In this document: in pieces, positions 8,597 to 17,150 of the stretch
Position numbering within the stretch: the stretch's first letter is position 1
How the letters are laid out: every line of letters begins with the position of its first letter
Source of the DNA: JBIQJD01 sp044507695
Lineage (GTDB): Bacteria > Bacteroidota > Ignavibacteria > Ignavibacteriales > Ignavibacteriaceae
Length of the DNA stretch: 64,000 nt
Reading direction: 5' to 3'
Assembly: GCA_044507695.1 (NCBI GenBank)
Contig: JBIQJD010000014.1
Span: forward strand, 38,838 to 102,837
The notes under the pieces: model-generated
Told to the model about the DNA's origin: nothing
The model's input: the letters and a program-made list of their open reading frames with translations, nothing else
Database searches by the model: none
Translations under genes and position numbers: made by a program

Positions 8597-9262
8597 CTAA
8601 TCCAATTTTATCATTTTTGTATCAGAGGTATAATCAACCACCTGCGGGTCCTGAAGTTTAATCAAATCGTTAATCAGAGCTTTTATTCTCTCAATTGATT
8701 GATTGATAATCAGAAGATCATCATTGTAAGCAATATCTTTTTTCTTGATCAATTCATCTTCAATATTTTTTAAAGATAAAATAAGGCTGCTTAACGGATT
8801 ATTTAATTTATGTCCTATTGTGCACGCCATCTGGATGATTGCGTTGGAGTGTTCAACCTTTTTGAGTTCTGTCTGAAGATTAAAAACCCGGATTCCCGTT
8901 CTTATTCTTGCCAGCAGTTCTTTATTCTCGATTGGTTTAACCAGAAAATCATCTGCACCAAGATCAAGCCCGGTTACCCTATCATTAAGTGAGGCTCTAG
9001 CTGTTAAAATTATGAAGTAGATCAGTTTGAAGTTTTCATCTTCCTTCAAAATCCTGCATAATTCCAACCCATCCATTACAGGCATGGTCCAGTCTGCCAG
9101 AATAACTTTTGGTTTAAAAGTTTTCAGCTTTTCAATTGCCTCTGAACCATTTGTTGCGCAGGCTACCTCAAAATTATTTTTAGCAAGAAGTTTTTCGAGA
9201 ATATACCTGGTATCTTTTTCATCCTCTACTACAAGTACTTTATCAGCTTCCATACTTTTCAA
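8597..9262 (-). CDS. Response regulator with C-terminal HisKA-type helix (no ATPase)
   Basis: Residues 1-125 are a receiver domain with acidic pocket E13/D14, phospho-acceptor Asp57 (ILADWTMP), T87 and K109 (LVKP). Residues ~135-215 form a HisKA-like dimerisation helix with an H-box, ACTIGHKLNNPLSSL (His151). No N, G1 or G2 boxes follow, so it cannot be a kinase by itself. It may act as a receiver-coupled histidine phosphotransfer protein or dimerise with a real kinase (inference). It overlaps the preceding receiver gene by 20 bp and follows the second motA-motB pair. Confidence 0.85.
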   Translation of the reverse strand: MKSMEADKVLVVEDEKDTRYILEKLLAKNNFEVACATNGSEAIEKLKTFKPKVILADWTMPVMDGLELCRILKEDENFKLIYFIILTARASLNDRVTGLDLGADDFLVKPIENKELLARIRTGIRVFNLQTELKKVEHSNAIIQMACTIGHKLNNPLSSLILSLKNIEDELIKKKDIAYNDDLLIINQSIERIKALINDLIKLQDPQVVDYTSDTKMIKLD

Positions 9263-9644
9263 TAAGTTTTTGGATTGTAAATAATAATTTATTGTAATCC
9301 ATTATTGGTTTTATAACACAATCATCTGCAAGGCTTTCTTCAAAAAAAGAATTGCCTTTAACATTTGGAGAAAAAGCAGTTACAACAAGTACCGGTAAAT
9401 TAAAACTTTTATCTGTTTTTATTGTTCTAGAAAGAACAGAGCCGTCAATTTTTTTCCCGTTTAAAGAAGTATTTTTAAGATTGATATCCATAATAATGAG
9501 TGAGATATTTTCACTATTAAGAATATTTAATACTTCATCTCCGCTTTCTGTAATAATCGGATCATAGCCCGCTTTATTTAAAATAATTTTATAAAAATTT
9601 TGTGAAAACGGATCATCTTCAATTACAATTATTTTTTTCTTCAT
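9243..9644 (-). CDS. Single-domain response regulator
   Basis: This 133-residue stand-alone receiver has the acidic pair EDD at 9-11, phospho-acceptor Asp53 (IIMDINL), a TA pair (VVTAFSP) and the conserved Lys (VIKPI). It has no output domain. The loop after the phospho-acceptor is longer than usual (NTSLNGKKIDG). It overlaps motB by 4 bp upstream and the REC-HisKA gene by 20 bp downstream, so it is expressed with the stator pair. It may carry phosphate between the nearby kinase and Hpt proteins, or bind the motor like CheY. Both are inference. Confidence 0.88.
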   Translation of the reverse strand: MKKKIIVIEDDPFSQNFYKIILNKAGYDPIITESGDEVLNILNSENISLIIMDINLKNTSLNGKKIDGSVLSRTIKTDKSFNLPVLVVTAFSPNVKGNSFFEESLADDCVIKPIMDYNKLLFTIQKLIEKYGS

Positions 9645-10405
9645 GAATTTATAGAATATTTTACAATTATACTTATTCTTCTGTTAACAAGACTGTAAGG
9701 ATCATTCTGATCTCTCAGCCTTCTGTCAGCATAGCCGCGCACTTCATCAATCTTCAGTTCGCTCATTCCGCTGAACACGAGCTCCTGCCTTGCTGCATTT
9801 GCTCTGCCTGCACTTAAATCAAAATTTGTATATCCCTGCCCATCTCCCGGGAATGGCCTGGAATCCGTATGCCCTTCCACTACTATTTTATTTGGAAGTT
9901 TTGCAAGACTACTGCCGATTTTTCTGATGAGCAGCTTTGCTTTATCATTTAATACTGTTGTGCCAACTTCAAAAAAAATATCATCCAGTCCGTCTACAAG
10001 TTCAATTCTTAAACCTTCGTCTACAATTTCAAAAGTTACCTGATCAAGTAATTCAGCGAAATCTGGATTCTTTGAAAGTTCTTCGGAAATTTTTTCTCCA
10101 AGTTTTTTTAACTCTTCCCGTTCAAGTTCACGGCGCCTGATTTCATCCAGATCCATATTTAATATTTCGTTTGATTTTCCATCAAGCAGATTTCTGCTCT
10201 TGGTTGAAAATCCCGCGGGATCTTTAAAATATCCTGCCACAGCAACCTTAGTTTCATCATTCTGGCTCATCACCCAAAGAACAATAAACAATGCCATCAT
10301 TGCGGTTACAAAATCTGCGTATGCAACCTTCCAGGCTCCGCCGTGATGTGCATGGCCTTTCTTAATTTTCTTAACTATAACCGGTACTGATTCTTCATCC
10401 GGCAT
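9641..10405 (-). CDS. motB: Flagellar stator protein MotB (pair located after the REC-Hpt gene)
   Basis: MotB anchors the stator to peptidoglycan and supplies the ion-binding aspartate. A short cytoplasmic N-terminus (HHGGAWKVAY) leads into a single membrane helix with Asp31 (YADFVTAMMALFIVLWVM). The OmpA-like peptidoglycan-binding domain occupies ~125-250 (VEGHTDSRPF, NFDLSAGRANAARQEL). This is the E. coli-like MotB type, distinct from the other MotB at 12631-13437. It overlaps motA by 11 bp. Confidence 0.95.
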   Translation of the reverse strand: MPDEESVPVIVKKIKKGHAHHGGAWKVAYADFVTAMMALFIVLWVMSQNDETKVAVAGYFKDPAGFSTKSRNLLDGKSNEILNMDLDEIRRRELEREELKKLGEKISEELSKNPDFAELLDQVTFEIVDEGLRIELVDGLDDIFFEVGTTVLNDKAKLLIRKIGSSLAKLPNKIVVEGHTDSRPFPGDGQGYTNFDLSAGRANAARQELVFSGMSELKIDEVRGYADRRLRDQNDPYSLVNRRISIIVKYSINS

Positions 10406-11261
10406 CTGCTTCCCTGCCTCTTATATAATTTTCCAGTTCAGTAAATGTTGGTCTTGAATCAGAATAGATTGTCCTTCTTGCAAATTCAACTGCAACTATT
10501 GGCGGATTGCCTTTTGCAAATGCAATTACACATGTTTTAATTGTTTGAAGCAGTCTCATTCTTGCTTCAATATTATGCTCAATGTTTGATGCTACAGGAT
10601 TAACGACTCCGTACGCACATAACACTCCAATAAAAGTACCAACCAGTGCGGCAGCAACATGTTTTCCAACTACTGCTGCACCCTGATCAATTGAGCTCAT
10701 TGTTACGATAATTCCCAGTACTGCTGCAACTATTCCAAGACCCGGGAGTGAATCACCAACTTTTGAGATTTGGGCTGAAATTGGTTTCGATTCAATTTCT
10801 AATGTTTCAATTTCGGCATCCATTAATGCTTCTAACTCGTGGGGTGGAATTCCTCCCGAGAGCATAATTTTCATGCTGTCACAAAAGAAATTTTTTAACA
10901 TGTCATTATCAATAAATTTTTTACTCTTTGATATGATTTCACTCTCGTCCGGATTTTCAACATGTTTTTCAATTGATAATAATCCTTCACGCTGTACAAC
11001 TAAAAACAAATCATTAAATGATTTAAATAATTCCAGGTAATCATGCTTTGTAAAATGATCAGGTTTAAATGCTTTTGGAAACTCCGCAATAATTTTTTTT
11101 AATAGCGATAAAGGTGCAGCAATCAGAATGCTGCCAATTGCGGCTCCGCTGATTATTAAAAATTCAGCCCATTGTAAAAGCAGAAGTAAATTTCCCCCTG
11201 CAATTAAAAATCCCACCACAATCGAAAAAATTACAATAATAAGCCCGATAATTATGAGCAT
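10395..11261 (-). CDS. motA: Flagellar stator protein MotA (pair located after the REC-Hpt gene)
   Basis: This 288-residue MotA has four hydrophobic helices, two N-terminal (IIIGLIIVIFSIVVGFLIAG and ~35-50) and two near 170-220 (LGIVAAVLGIIVTM, AALVGTFIGVLCAYG). The large cytoplasmic loop that contacts FliG lies between them. Length and layout match the E. coli-type MotA. It starts within the stop of the REC-Hpt gene (TGATG) and overlaps motB, so regulator and stator are translated together. With the partner MotB it forms an ion channel, probably a proton channel, though ion choice cannot be settled from sequence. Confidence 0.95.
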   Translation of the reverse strand: MLIIIGLIIVIFSIVVGFLIAGGNLLLLLQWAEFLIISGAAIGSILIAAPLSLLKKIIAEFPKAFKPDHFTKHDYLELFKSFNDLFLVVQREGLLSIEKHVENPDESEIISKSKKFIDNDMLKNFFCDSMKIMLSGGIPPHELEALMDAEIETLEIESKPISAQISKVGDSLPGLGIVAAVLGIIVTMSSIDQGAAVVGKHVAAALVGTFIGVLCAYGVVNPVASNIEHNIEARMRLLQTIKTCVIAFAKGNPPIVAVEFARRTIYSDSRPTFTELENYIRGREADAG

Positions 11262-11974
11262 CAGTTCCCCTGATTGTTATGTTCTTGTTGAATTTTATCT
11301 ACGAGTTCAAAAACAGTATCACAATTTAATTTAATTTTTTCCCAATTTATAAAATAACTGTTTAATAAATTTTCAATCTCAATACTTAAATCTGTTAATT
11401 CAGGATAACCAATAGTTCCGCCGGCGCCCCGCAATTCATGAAAAATTGTTTTAAGAAGATCAACATTTCTTTTTTCAAAGGCTTCAATTATAGCCTGCTT
11501 TTTCAGCAGAAAACTGTGAAGGAAATATTCCAATAACTGCCATTTTATTTCATTGTTTTCTGCTGAAGAAATGAATTCTCCATCTTTAGACTTTTTTAAA
11601 AAATCTTCCCCAACAATCTCCCTAATATATTTAAGAAGTATTTCTTTCTGCAAAGGTTTTGAAATAACTTTGTCCGCACCAGCTTCAAGTGCGGCAAGTA
11701 CATTTTTCTTATCTGTTTTTGCGCTAATAACAATCACAGGAATATTTTTTAAATCATCAAGAAGTTTAATTACCTGCAGCATCTTTACACCGTCAAGATT
11801 CGGCATCATCAAATCGAGAAAAATTAATGAGGGTTTATGCTCAAGCGCTTTCTGAATTCCTTCCATTCCATCTAAACATGTTATCACTTCAAGGTTGTAC
11901 TCTTCAAAAAAATTCTTTAATGAGTAAAGAATAATATTTGAATCATCTACTATCAGTATTTTTTTGGCAAGCAT
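11261..11974 (-). CDS. Receiver-Hpt fusion protein
   Basis: Residues 1-120 are a receiver domain (VDDSN, phospho-acceptor Asp54 in LIFLDLMMPNLDG, Thr/Ser replaced by VISAK, Lys in ISKPL). Residues ~145-235 are an Hpt helical bundle with FHELRGAGGTIG; His179 is the likely phospho-acceptor. There is no ATPase, so it must take phosphate from another kinase. Such REC-Hpt proteins are typical phosphorelay intermediates. It lies 6 bp after csrA and overlaps motA by 1 nt. Confidence 0.88.
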   Translation of the reverse strand: MLAKKILIVDDSNIILYSLKNFFEEYNLEVITCLDGMEGIQKALEHKPSLIFLDLMMPNLDGVKMLQVIKLLDDLKNIPVIVISAKTDKKNVLAALEAGADKVISKPLQKEILLKYIREIVGEDFLKKSKDGEFISSAENNEIKWQLLEYFLHSFLLKKQAIIEAFEKRNVDLLKTIFHELRGAGGTIGYPELTDLSIEIENLLNSYFINWEKIKLNCDTVFELVDKIQQEHNNQGN

Positions 11975-11980
11975 AAATAT

Positions 11981-12217
11981 TTATTCTATTTTATTTAATC
12001 TGTAAGATGAAATATCATCTACTTTTATTTTGCTTTGTTCGTAAGCATCAACAGTATTTTGAATTATCTTCTCAACAAGTTCTCCTCTTAAAATCTGAAC
12101 CTGCGGCGGTGCTTCTATTCCTATCTTAACCTGACCTTCAGAAACTGATAATATTTTGATTGTGATATCAGAATTGATTTTTATTTCCTCATCTATTTTC
12201 CGGTTTAAGATCAACAT
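11981..12217 (-). CDS. csrA: CsrA carbon storage/translation regulator
   Basis: CsrA is a dimeric RNA-binding protein that blocks translation of GGA-containing leaders, classically flagellin mRNA. The sequence MLILNRKIDEEIKIN, ITIKILSVSEGQVKIGIEAP and the later basic helix match the family. I chose the ATG at 12217, not the in-frame ATG at 12238, because the family starts MLxLxRK and AAAGGG sits 6-7 nt upstream. It begins 1 nt after the fliW stop, giving the classic FliW-CsrA partner-switch arrangement in which free FliW sequesters CsrA. Confidence 0.95.
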   Translation of the reverse strand: MLILNRKIDEEIKINSDITIKILSVSEGQVKIGIEAPPQVQILRGELVEKIIQNTVDAYEQSKIKVDDISSYRLNKIE

Positions 12218-12218
12218 G

Positions 12219-12626
12219 TTATTCCCTTTCACCGGCATAATTATTCACATCAATAAATAACCGGAAATTAACCGGATACTTTTCACTATCTATTACTTTT
12301 TGAAATCCATTTTTTTTATTCTGGCTTATGTAAACGGGAGCTTTGAGATTGGCGGTAATTTTTAAAGGATCATTATTCAATGTAACAATAGTGAAAGCTT
12401 CATAATCATTTTCCGCGGGATAATCTTCATCAATTATTCTCGTACCAATAACCGGAAAAGCTATATCAGGCTGTTCAACTGAGTTAAGCCAGTAAAAAAG
12501 ATTATCATCATCTTTTATAAGCAGAAAACTTTTTAAGTTTTCAAAACCAAAAATTCCCTGCGGAAAATTAATTATTCTGCCGGGATCAAAATCTATAGTT
12601 CCAAATTGAAATGTTTTTATCTGCAT
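12219..12626 (-). CDS. fliW: Flagellar assembly factor FliW
   Basis: The 135 residues match FliW: N-terminal TIDFDPGRIINFPQGIFGFE, then SFLLIKDDDNLFYWLNSVEQPDIAFPVI and a late beta segment (LKITANLKAPVYIS). FliW binds unassembled flagellin, and when released binds CsrA and lifts its repression of flagellin translation. It lies 4 bp after motB and 1 nt before csrA. Flagellin itself is not in the window, so the presumed target is elsewhere. Confidence 0.95.
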   Translation of the reverse strand: MQIKTFQFGTIDFDPGRIINFPQGIFGFENLKSFLLIKDDDNLFYWLNSVEQPDIAFPVIGTRIIDEDYPAENDYEAFTIVTLNNDPLKITANLKAPVYISQNKKNGFQKVIDSEKYPVNFRLFIDVNNYAGERE

Positions 12627-12630
12627 GATA

Positions 12631-13437
12631 TTAATTTTTAATTATTACTATATCTACTCTTCGGTTTTTAGCTCTGCCGGATTCATCATTAGGTGCAATT
12701 GGTTTAAACTCAGAATTACCAACTACAGATAATTTTTCCTGCGGAAGATTTTCTACATTAATCAGATAGTAAGCTGTATTTAAAGCACGGGCAACAGAAA
12801 GATGCCAGTTTGAAGGATATTCATAAGTTGAGATTGGAACATTATCTGTGTGTCCTTCAATCCTGATATCATTTGGCAATTCTCTAAGAACGGCTGCAAT
12901 CTTATTTAAAATTTCATAGGATTTACTTTCCAGCCTTGCACTGCCAGAATTAAAAAGTATCTGATCCATTATATGAATCGTTATTCCGCGTTCGTTGTCT
13001 TCAAGCTTTACAAATTCATCATAACCATGATCATGAATAATATTTGTGAGTTGTTCTTTAAGTTGAATTACAGGCGCTGTTTCTTCCTTATTTATTTGTG
13101 ATTCTATGTTGATTATTTCCGTATCAAAACCAAAAGTATTTCCGAAGGCACGCAAAACTCTCTGATATTTTTGAGAATCTATATTTGATATTGCATAAAG
13201 AATAATAAACAACCCGAGTAAAAGGGTAATTAAATCTGCATAAGTAATAAGGTACCTGTCTCTACCTTCATCAAAATTTTCTTCAATTGATTCTATGTAG
13301 TTTGGAGAATCAATTGTTCTTTTGGCGGAAGCAGGCTTAACAACCTGGCTTTTATCACCGATGGTATTTCGCCGCTTTGTAATGCCAGTATGCCTTCCAG
13401 TGAAAGTTCCATCATATGTTTCTCTTCCTGATGACAT
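12631..13437 (-). CDS. motB: Flagellar stator protein MotB (pair after flgL), long N-terminus
   Basis: A single membrane helix contains the ion-binding Asp68 (ITYADLITLLLGLFIILYAIS), and an OmpA-like domain occupies ~145-268 (IEGHTDNVPIS, NWHLSVARALNTAYYL, GRAKNRRVDIVI). The N-terminus before the helix is ~60 residues, about twice the usual length. The only ATG in frame is 13437, which makes the gene overlap motA by 145 bp out of frame. No in-frame GTG or TTG lies nearer the end of motA. An AGGAG sits 13 nt before the ATG, rather far. A non-standard ATT or ATA start near 13293-13310 is the alternative. It is closer to the Bacillus MotB/PomB style than the other MotB. Confidence 0.92.
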   Translation of the reverse strand: MSSGRETYDGTFTGRHTGITKRRNTIGDKSQVVKPASAKRTIDSPNYIESIEENFDEGRDRYLITYADLITLLLGLFIILYAISNIDSQKYQRVLRAFGNTFGFDTEIINIESQINKEETAPVIQLKEQLTNIIHDHGYDEFVKLEDNERGITIHIMDQILFNSGSARLESKSYEILNKIAAVLRELPNDIRIEGHTDNVPISTYEYPSNWHLSVARALNTAYYLINVENLPQEKLSVVGNSEFKPIAPNDESGRAKNRRVDIVIIKN

Positions 13438-14072
13438 CTTTTAAGTTTGTCTCCTATTGGTAACCACAAAATATTTGCACTGAATACGCCCCACAATGTT
13501 GCAATAAATGCGCTGGCAATGTTTCTAATTAAAGAATCAGGATCGCTGCCTGCATTTGCAAGCGTCATTATAAGTCCCATTACTGTACCAATTATTCCCA
13601 TCGTTGGTGCATAGCCGCCCATCTTTGCAAAGATGCCGATGTTTGCATAATGTCTGTCCTGCATCGTTCTTATTTCAAGCAAACCTGTTTTTTGAAGATT
13701 CTCTGCATCAGTTCCATCAAGAGCATATCTAATCAATTTTTTAGGAAACTGGTATTCAAGCCTGTGCAGTTCCTTTTCAATGGCTAACAATCCTTCCTTC
13801 CTTGCTATTATCGAAAGTTCCACAAAATTATTAATTAGTTCAGGAAGATTATACCTGGGTGGAAGATAAGCGAGTTTTATTAATGGAAAGATTTTTTTGA
13901 AGTGATCAATTCCTGATCCGATAATTACAGCAGCGAATGTTCCTCCAAAAACAACAATGAGCGGCGGAAGAAGGAATAATGCTTTGATTGTTCCCCCTTC
14001 AATTACAAACGCTCCGAATATTGAACACAGTCCAAGTGTAAAACCAAGAAATGCGCCGGATTTTTTTTTCAT
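13293..14072 (-). CDS. motA: Flagellar stator protein MotA (pair after flgL)
   Basis: This 259-residue protein is shorter than the other MotA, like the PomA/Bacillus MotA group. It has four hydrophobic helices (LGFTLGLCSIFGAFVI, ALFLLPPLIVVFGGTF, MGGYAPTMGIIGTVMGLIM, IASAFIATLWGVFSANI) and the conserved C-terminus LSLEGILALQSGEIPSVI with K-A-R-L-L, which interacts with the switch. That conserved tail is read in the stretch overlapped by motB, so this frame is clearly real. It overlaps flgL by 4 bp. Confidence 0.95.
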   Translation of the reverse strand: MKKKSGAFLGFTLGLCSIFGAFVIEGGTIKALFLLPPLIVVFGGTFAAVIIGSGIDHFKKIFPLIKLAYLPPRYNLPELINNFVELSIIARKEGLLAIEKELHRLEYQFPKKLIRYALDGTDAENLQKTGLLEIRTMQDRHYANIGIFAKMGGYAPTMGIIGTVMGLIMTLANAGSDPDSLIRNIASAFIATLWGVFSANILWLPIGDKLKRCHQEEKHMMELSLEGILALQSGEIPSVIKARLLSLLPPKEQLILQTT

Positions 14073-15325
14073 ATATAATCAAGTAAAGATTTTGGCAGAA
14101 TAGCAGATGATACTTTATATGCCATCTGAAGCATATAATCCTGTGTTTGTAAATCCATAATTGCTTTTGCTATATCAACATCCTGAGCTTTTGAAATCAT
14201 TCCTTCAATCACTGTTCTTTGGTTTATAAGCAGTTCTTCTGTTTCAAACAGTTGAACCTGCATATTTCCTGCTTCAGAAATTTTATTTAGCAGATGTGAG
14301 TTAAAGTTCTTTACCATCTGTTCATCTTCTGTAGAAGGCTTTATACCGTTGTTGAGATCATCTCTTATTCTGATTAACGTATTAAAAATATCTGTCTTCT
14401 GATTTAATGAGAATGAAACCGAATCCTCCGATGATGATTCTTTCTGCATCTTTAAATCAACTATCAAATCAATCTTGTGTGAACTATCCTGCAGTTTGAA
14501 AGTTAAATTCTTGTCCCCATTCAAGGATAATAGTTTTCCTGTAACGGGATCAAACTTCAACTCAATTGAAGCCGGCGGATCAGAAAAAATTGATGTAAAG
14601 GTAGAATCTAAAATATCATAGCTGAGAGAAAATGTATTATCAGCAGTTTTGGTGTAGGTGATTTCTAATTCAAATTCCTGTTTCAATGAATTATAAATTG
14701 AACTGCTGACCGTGTATGAATCTCCTACCGAAGCAGAGGCATCCAGATTACCATCAGCAGTTAAAATTGTACCGAAAACTTCCGCACCGGTTAAATTAAT
14801 TTTTCTGGAAATTTCAGGAGTGATACGGATTCGCTGTTCGCCGGAAAAATCAGATGTTTTAGTTTCAATATTTGAATTTGATGAATTGAAACCAAACGGT
14901 GCTGCTGAATGAACTGTTCCGCCGAAAATATACTTCCCATCTGATTTTGAATTGGCAAAGTTTAACATGCTTTCAATAGCAAGATCAATCTGCATTGCAA
15001 ATGATTTGTATGTTGATTCAACAGTAGCGTTATTCAATTCTGATAATTTTGTAAGAACATCCGAGACTTCTTTTTGTACAGATTCCATTGCAAAAATTGT
15101 TTCATCAAGGAACGCAATTCCGCTGCTTATGTTATTGGTATACGTGTAATTTCTGCTTGATTGTATTCCAAGTTTTAAAATACGCGCGGCAGTTTCCGGT
15201 CCATCGGATGGTTTATTAATTTTTGTATTCTGTGCAATTACCGCACTAAGATTCTCAATCTTTTGCTTTGCTCTGCTGATATTGTTCATAAGTCCGTGAT
15301 TAAGCATTATATCTGATACTCTCAT
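14069..15325 (-). CDS. flgL: Hook-filament junction protein FlgL (HAP3)
   Basis: The 418-residue protein has the flagellin-like N-terminus (MRVSDIMLNHGLMNNI, NKPSDGPETAARILKL, YIFGGT) and a C-terminal helix (DVDIAKAIMDLQTQDYMLQMAYKVSSAILPKSLLDYI, ends at 14072) of the kind that packs into the filament core. FlgL is exported and links hook to filament next to FlgK. It lies 2 bp after flgK and overlaps motA by 4 bp. The variable middle (~160-330) is unrelated to the conserved ends, as expected. Confidence 0.95.
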   Translation of the reverse strand: MRVSDIMLNHGLMNNISRAKQKIENLSAVIAQNTKINKPSDGPETAARILKLGIQSSRNYTYTNNISSGIAFLDETIFAMESVQKEVSDVLTKLSELNNATVESTYKSFAMQIDLAIESMLNFANSKSDGKYIFGGTVHSAAPFGFNSSNSNIETKTSDFSGEQRIRITPEISRKINLTGAEVFGTILTADGNLDASASVGDSYTVSSSIYNSLKQEFELEITYTKTADNTFSLSYDILDSTFTSIFSDPPASIELKFDPVTGKLLSLNGDKNLTFKLQDSSHKIDLIVDLKMQKESSSEDSVSFSLNQKTDIFNTLIRIRDDLNNGIKPSTEDEQMVKNFNSHLLNKISEAGNMQVQLFETEELLINQRTVIEGMISKAQDVDIAKAIMDLQTQDYMLQMAYKVSSAILPKSLLDYI

Positions 15326-15327
15326 TT

Positions 15328-16686
15328 TTACACCATATTTATAAGTGTTTCAAGCAGTTCGTTTGCAATCTGGATTAACTTTGCAGATGCATCATAAGTT
15401 TTTTGAAACTTGATTACATTAGCCATTTCTTCATCAATTGACACTCCGGAAGTTGAGGCGCGCTGGTTTTCAAGCTGCTGCACAATCAATTCACTTGATT
15501 CGCTGTATTGAAATGATGAAAGAACATCGTTACCAATTATTGAGATAAGGGAAGCATAATTTTCCGAAAGAGTTGCTCCATTTAAAATTTTATTATCTGA
15601 TATTTGCGCAATTTTTATTGCAATATTTCCGTTGCCGTCAGTAGAGTCTTCAGAAATAGAAATATATTTCGGATCATTCAGTATCTCTTCAGATATTCTC
15701 AATGAACCATCTTTGTAATCTTCAAAAAATTTTATTCCTGTTTTTGGCTGAGCATGAATTGTGTATCCCTTAACATGTACTGAATTTACTGCATCAACAA
15801 GCGAAGACATTATTGAATCAATCTTGGAAAGGTATTCAGGAATATATTTTGAATAGACATCAGAAATTGCAGCGATCTCACCGCTGTTAAGATTAACAAC
15901 TGCACCGCCATTATCTGATACCAGGGATAATCTTCCATTTATTTCTGAAATAGAAAATTGAACCACGGTTGTTCTATCCGCTGCAAACACACCGCCAACG
16001 CTAACAATTGCAGCCTTCTTATCATCAAAAGTGATATTACAATTTACAAGTTTGTTTAGTTCATCAAGAACCTGATCACGTTTGTCTAAAAGATCCGCTG
16101 CGTTATTACCAATATTTTCAGTTTCAAATATTTGCCTGTTAAGCTGCTGAACCTGGTTTAAATAAGTATTTAATTTTTGCACATCAGATTTTAAATCGTT
16201 CAGTAAATCACTCTTTGCTAACTTCAAACCTTCATTTACAGATGAAACTTTAGAACTAATTTTCTGTGCAGCCTGAATCACATTTGATCTTAATATTGTG
16301 GAATTTGGAGTAACAGCAAGTTCTTCCCATGAATTAAAGAAAGATGAAATCAAATTGCCGAGACCAAGTTCTGACGGTTCGGTAAATAAAGTTTCAATAT
16401 GTGAAAGAAGCTCAGCCTGTTTACTATATTTTGAAAAGTTTTGATAATTAGTTCTTAATTGTACATCGGTAAGATTATCTCTTACACGCTGAATAGCATC
16501 AAGTTTGATTCCGGTTCCCCAAACAAAACCTCCTGATATTTCAGGCAATTCAGTAGTGATAATGGCACGCTGCCTGGAATATTGCGGGTTAGACGCGTTA
16601 GCAACATTGTGAGCTGTAATATCAAGCGCACGCTGATATGATGCCATGCTTCTGCGTGATAAATCAAATATCCTGCTGATTCCCAT
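15328..16686 (-). CDS. flgK: Hook-associated protein FlgK (HAP1)
   Basis: FlgK forms the first junction ring on the hook. The N-terminus has the rod/hook signature (LDITAHNVANASNPQYSRQ) and the C-terminus the matching coiled-coil helix (VSIDEEMANVIKFQKTYDAS, then AKLIQIANELLETLINMV). At 452 residues it is a short member of the family. It shares one nucleotide with the upstream flgN-like gene and is 2 bp before flgL. Confidence 0.95.
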   Translation of the reverse strand: MGISRIFDLSRRSMASYQRALDITAHNVANASNPQYSRQRAIITTELPEISGGFVWGTGIKLDAIQRVRDNLTDVQLRTNYQNFSKYSKQAELLSHIETLFTEPSELGLGNLISSFFNSWEELAVTPNSTILRSNVIQAAQKISSKVSSVNEGLKLAKSDLLNDLKSDVQKLNTYLNQVQQLNRQIFETENIGNNAADLLDKRDQVLDELNKLVNCNITFDDKKAAIVSVGGVFAADRTTVVQFSISEINGRLSLVSDNGGAVVNLNSGEIAAISDVYSKYIPEYLSKIDSIMSSLVDAVNSVHVKGYTIHAQPKTGIKFFEDYKDGSLRISEEILNDPKYISISEDSTDGNGNIAIKIAQISDNKILNGATLSENYASLISIIGNDVLSSFQYSESSELIVQQLENQRASTSGVSIDEEMANVIKFQKTYDASAKLIQIANELLETLINMV

Positions 16687-17150
16687 TACATCCGCCTGTC
16701 CAGTAATACGTTATTCGGTGATGCTGCAGCAGCGCTGATTATTTCTTTAATTAAAAACCTGGCGTGATTTATAAGAAAATTATTCTGTAGATTTATACCG
16801 ATGATTTCTTTCACAAGATTTTCTATTCTGTTTTTTAATGTTGATAAAGTTTTTAGTTCGGCAGATTCTTCTTTAGCTTTTAAAGAAATAAATTCAGTCA
16901 ATCTTATTTCCTTCATGCCAAGATTTTCATCACAATTGATTTTCTGAAGAATTTCTTTCAGCATCATTTGTTCACCCTTAATTTTGCTTAGAAGAATATC
17001 TTCTTGTTTCACAGCTTCATCAAGCCCTTCTAATGAATTACCAACCAGTGCTTCCTGCTGATATTTAACTATTGGTTTTAACCTGTTGAGAGTTTCAATC
17101 TGGTTATTCAGATGATCAATTAATTTTTTATACTTCATTTTCATTCTCAT
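16686..17150 (-). CDS. flgN: FlgN-like export chaperone
   Basis: The product is a 154-residue all-helical protein with heptad-like pattern (LIDHLNNQIETLNRLKPIVK, LKTLSTLKNRIENLVKEIIG). It lies directly upstream of flgK, the usual place of FlgN, the chaperone that delivers FlgK and FlgL to the export gate. Sequence similarity to FlgN is only general, so position is the main evidence. Three ATGs lie within the first five codons (17150, 17144, 17138), all inside the flgJ 3' end, and none has a clear Shine-Dalgarno. Confidence 0.75.
   Translation of the reverse strand: MRMKMKYKKLIDHLNNQIETLNRLKPIVKYQQEALVGNSLEGLDEAVKQEDILLSKIKGEQMMLKEILQKINCDENLGMKEIRLTEFISLKAKEESAELKTLSTLKNRIENLVKEIIGINLQNNFLINHARFLIKEIISAAAASPNNVLLDRRM

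Noticed and set aside
12218..12238. Longer CsrA start at 12238
   Set aside because: CsrA proteins begin at MLxLxRK, and AAAGGG is correctly placed for the ATG at 12217.
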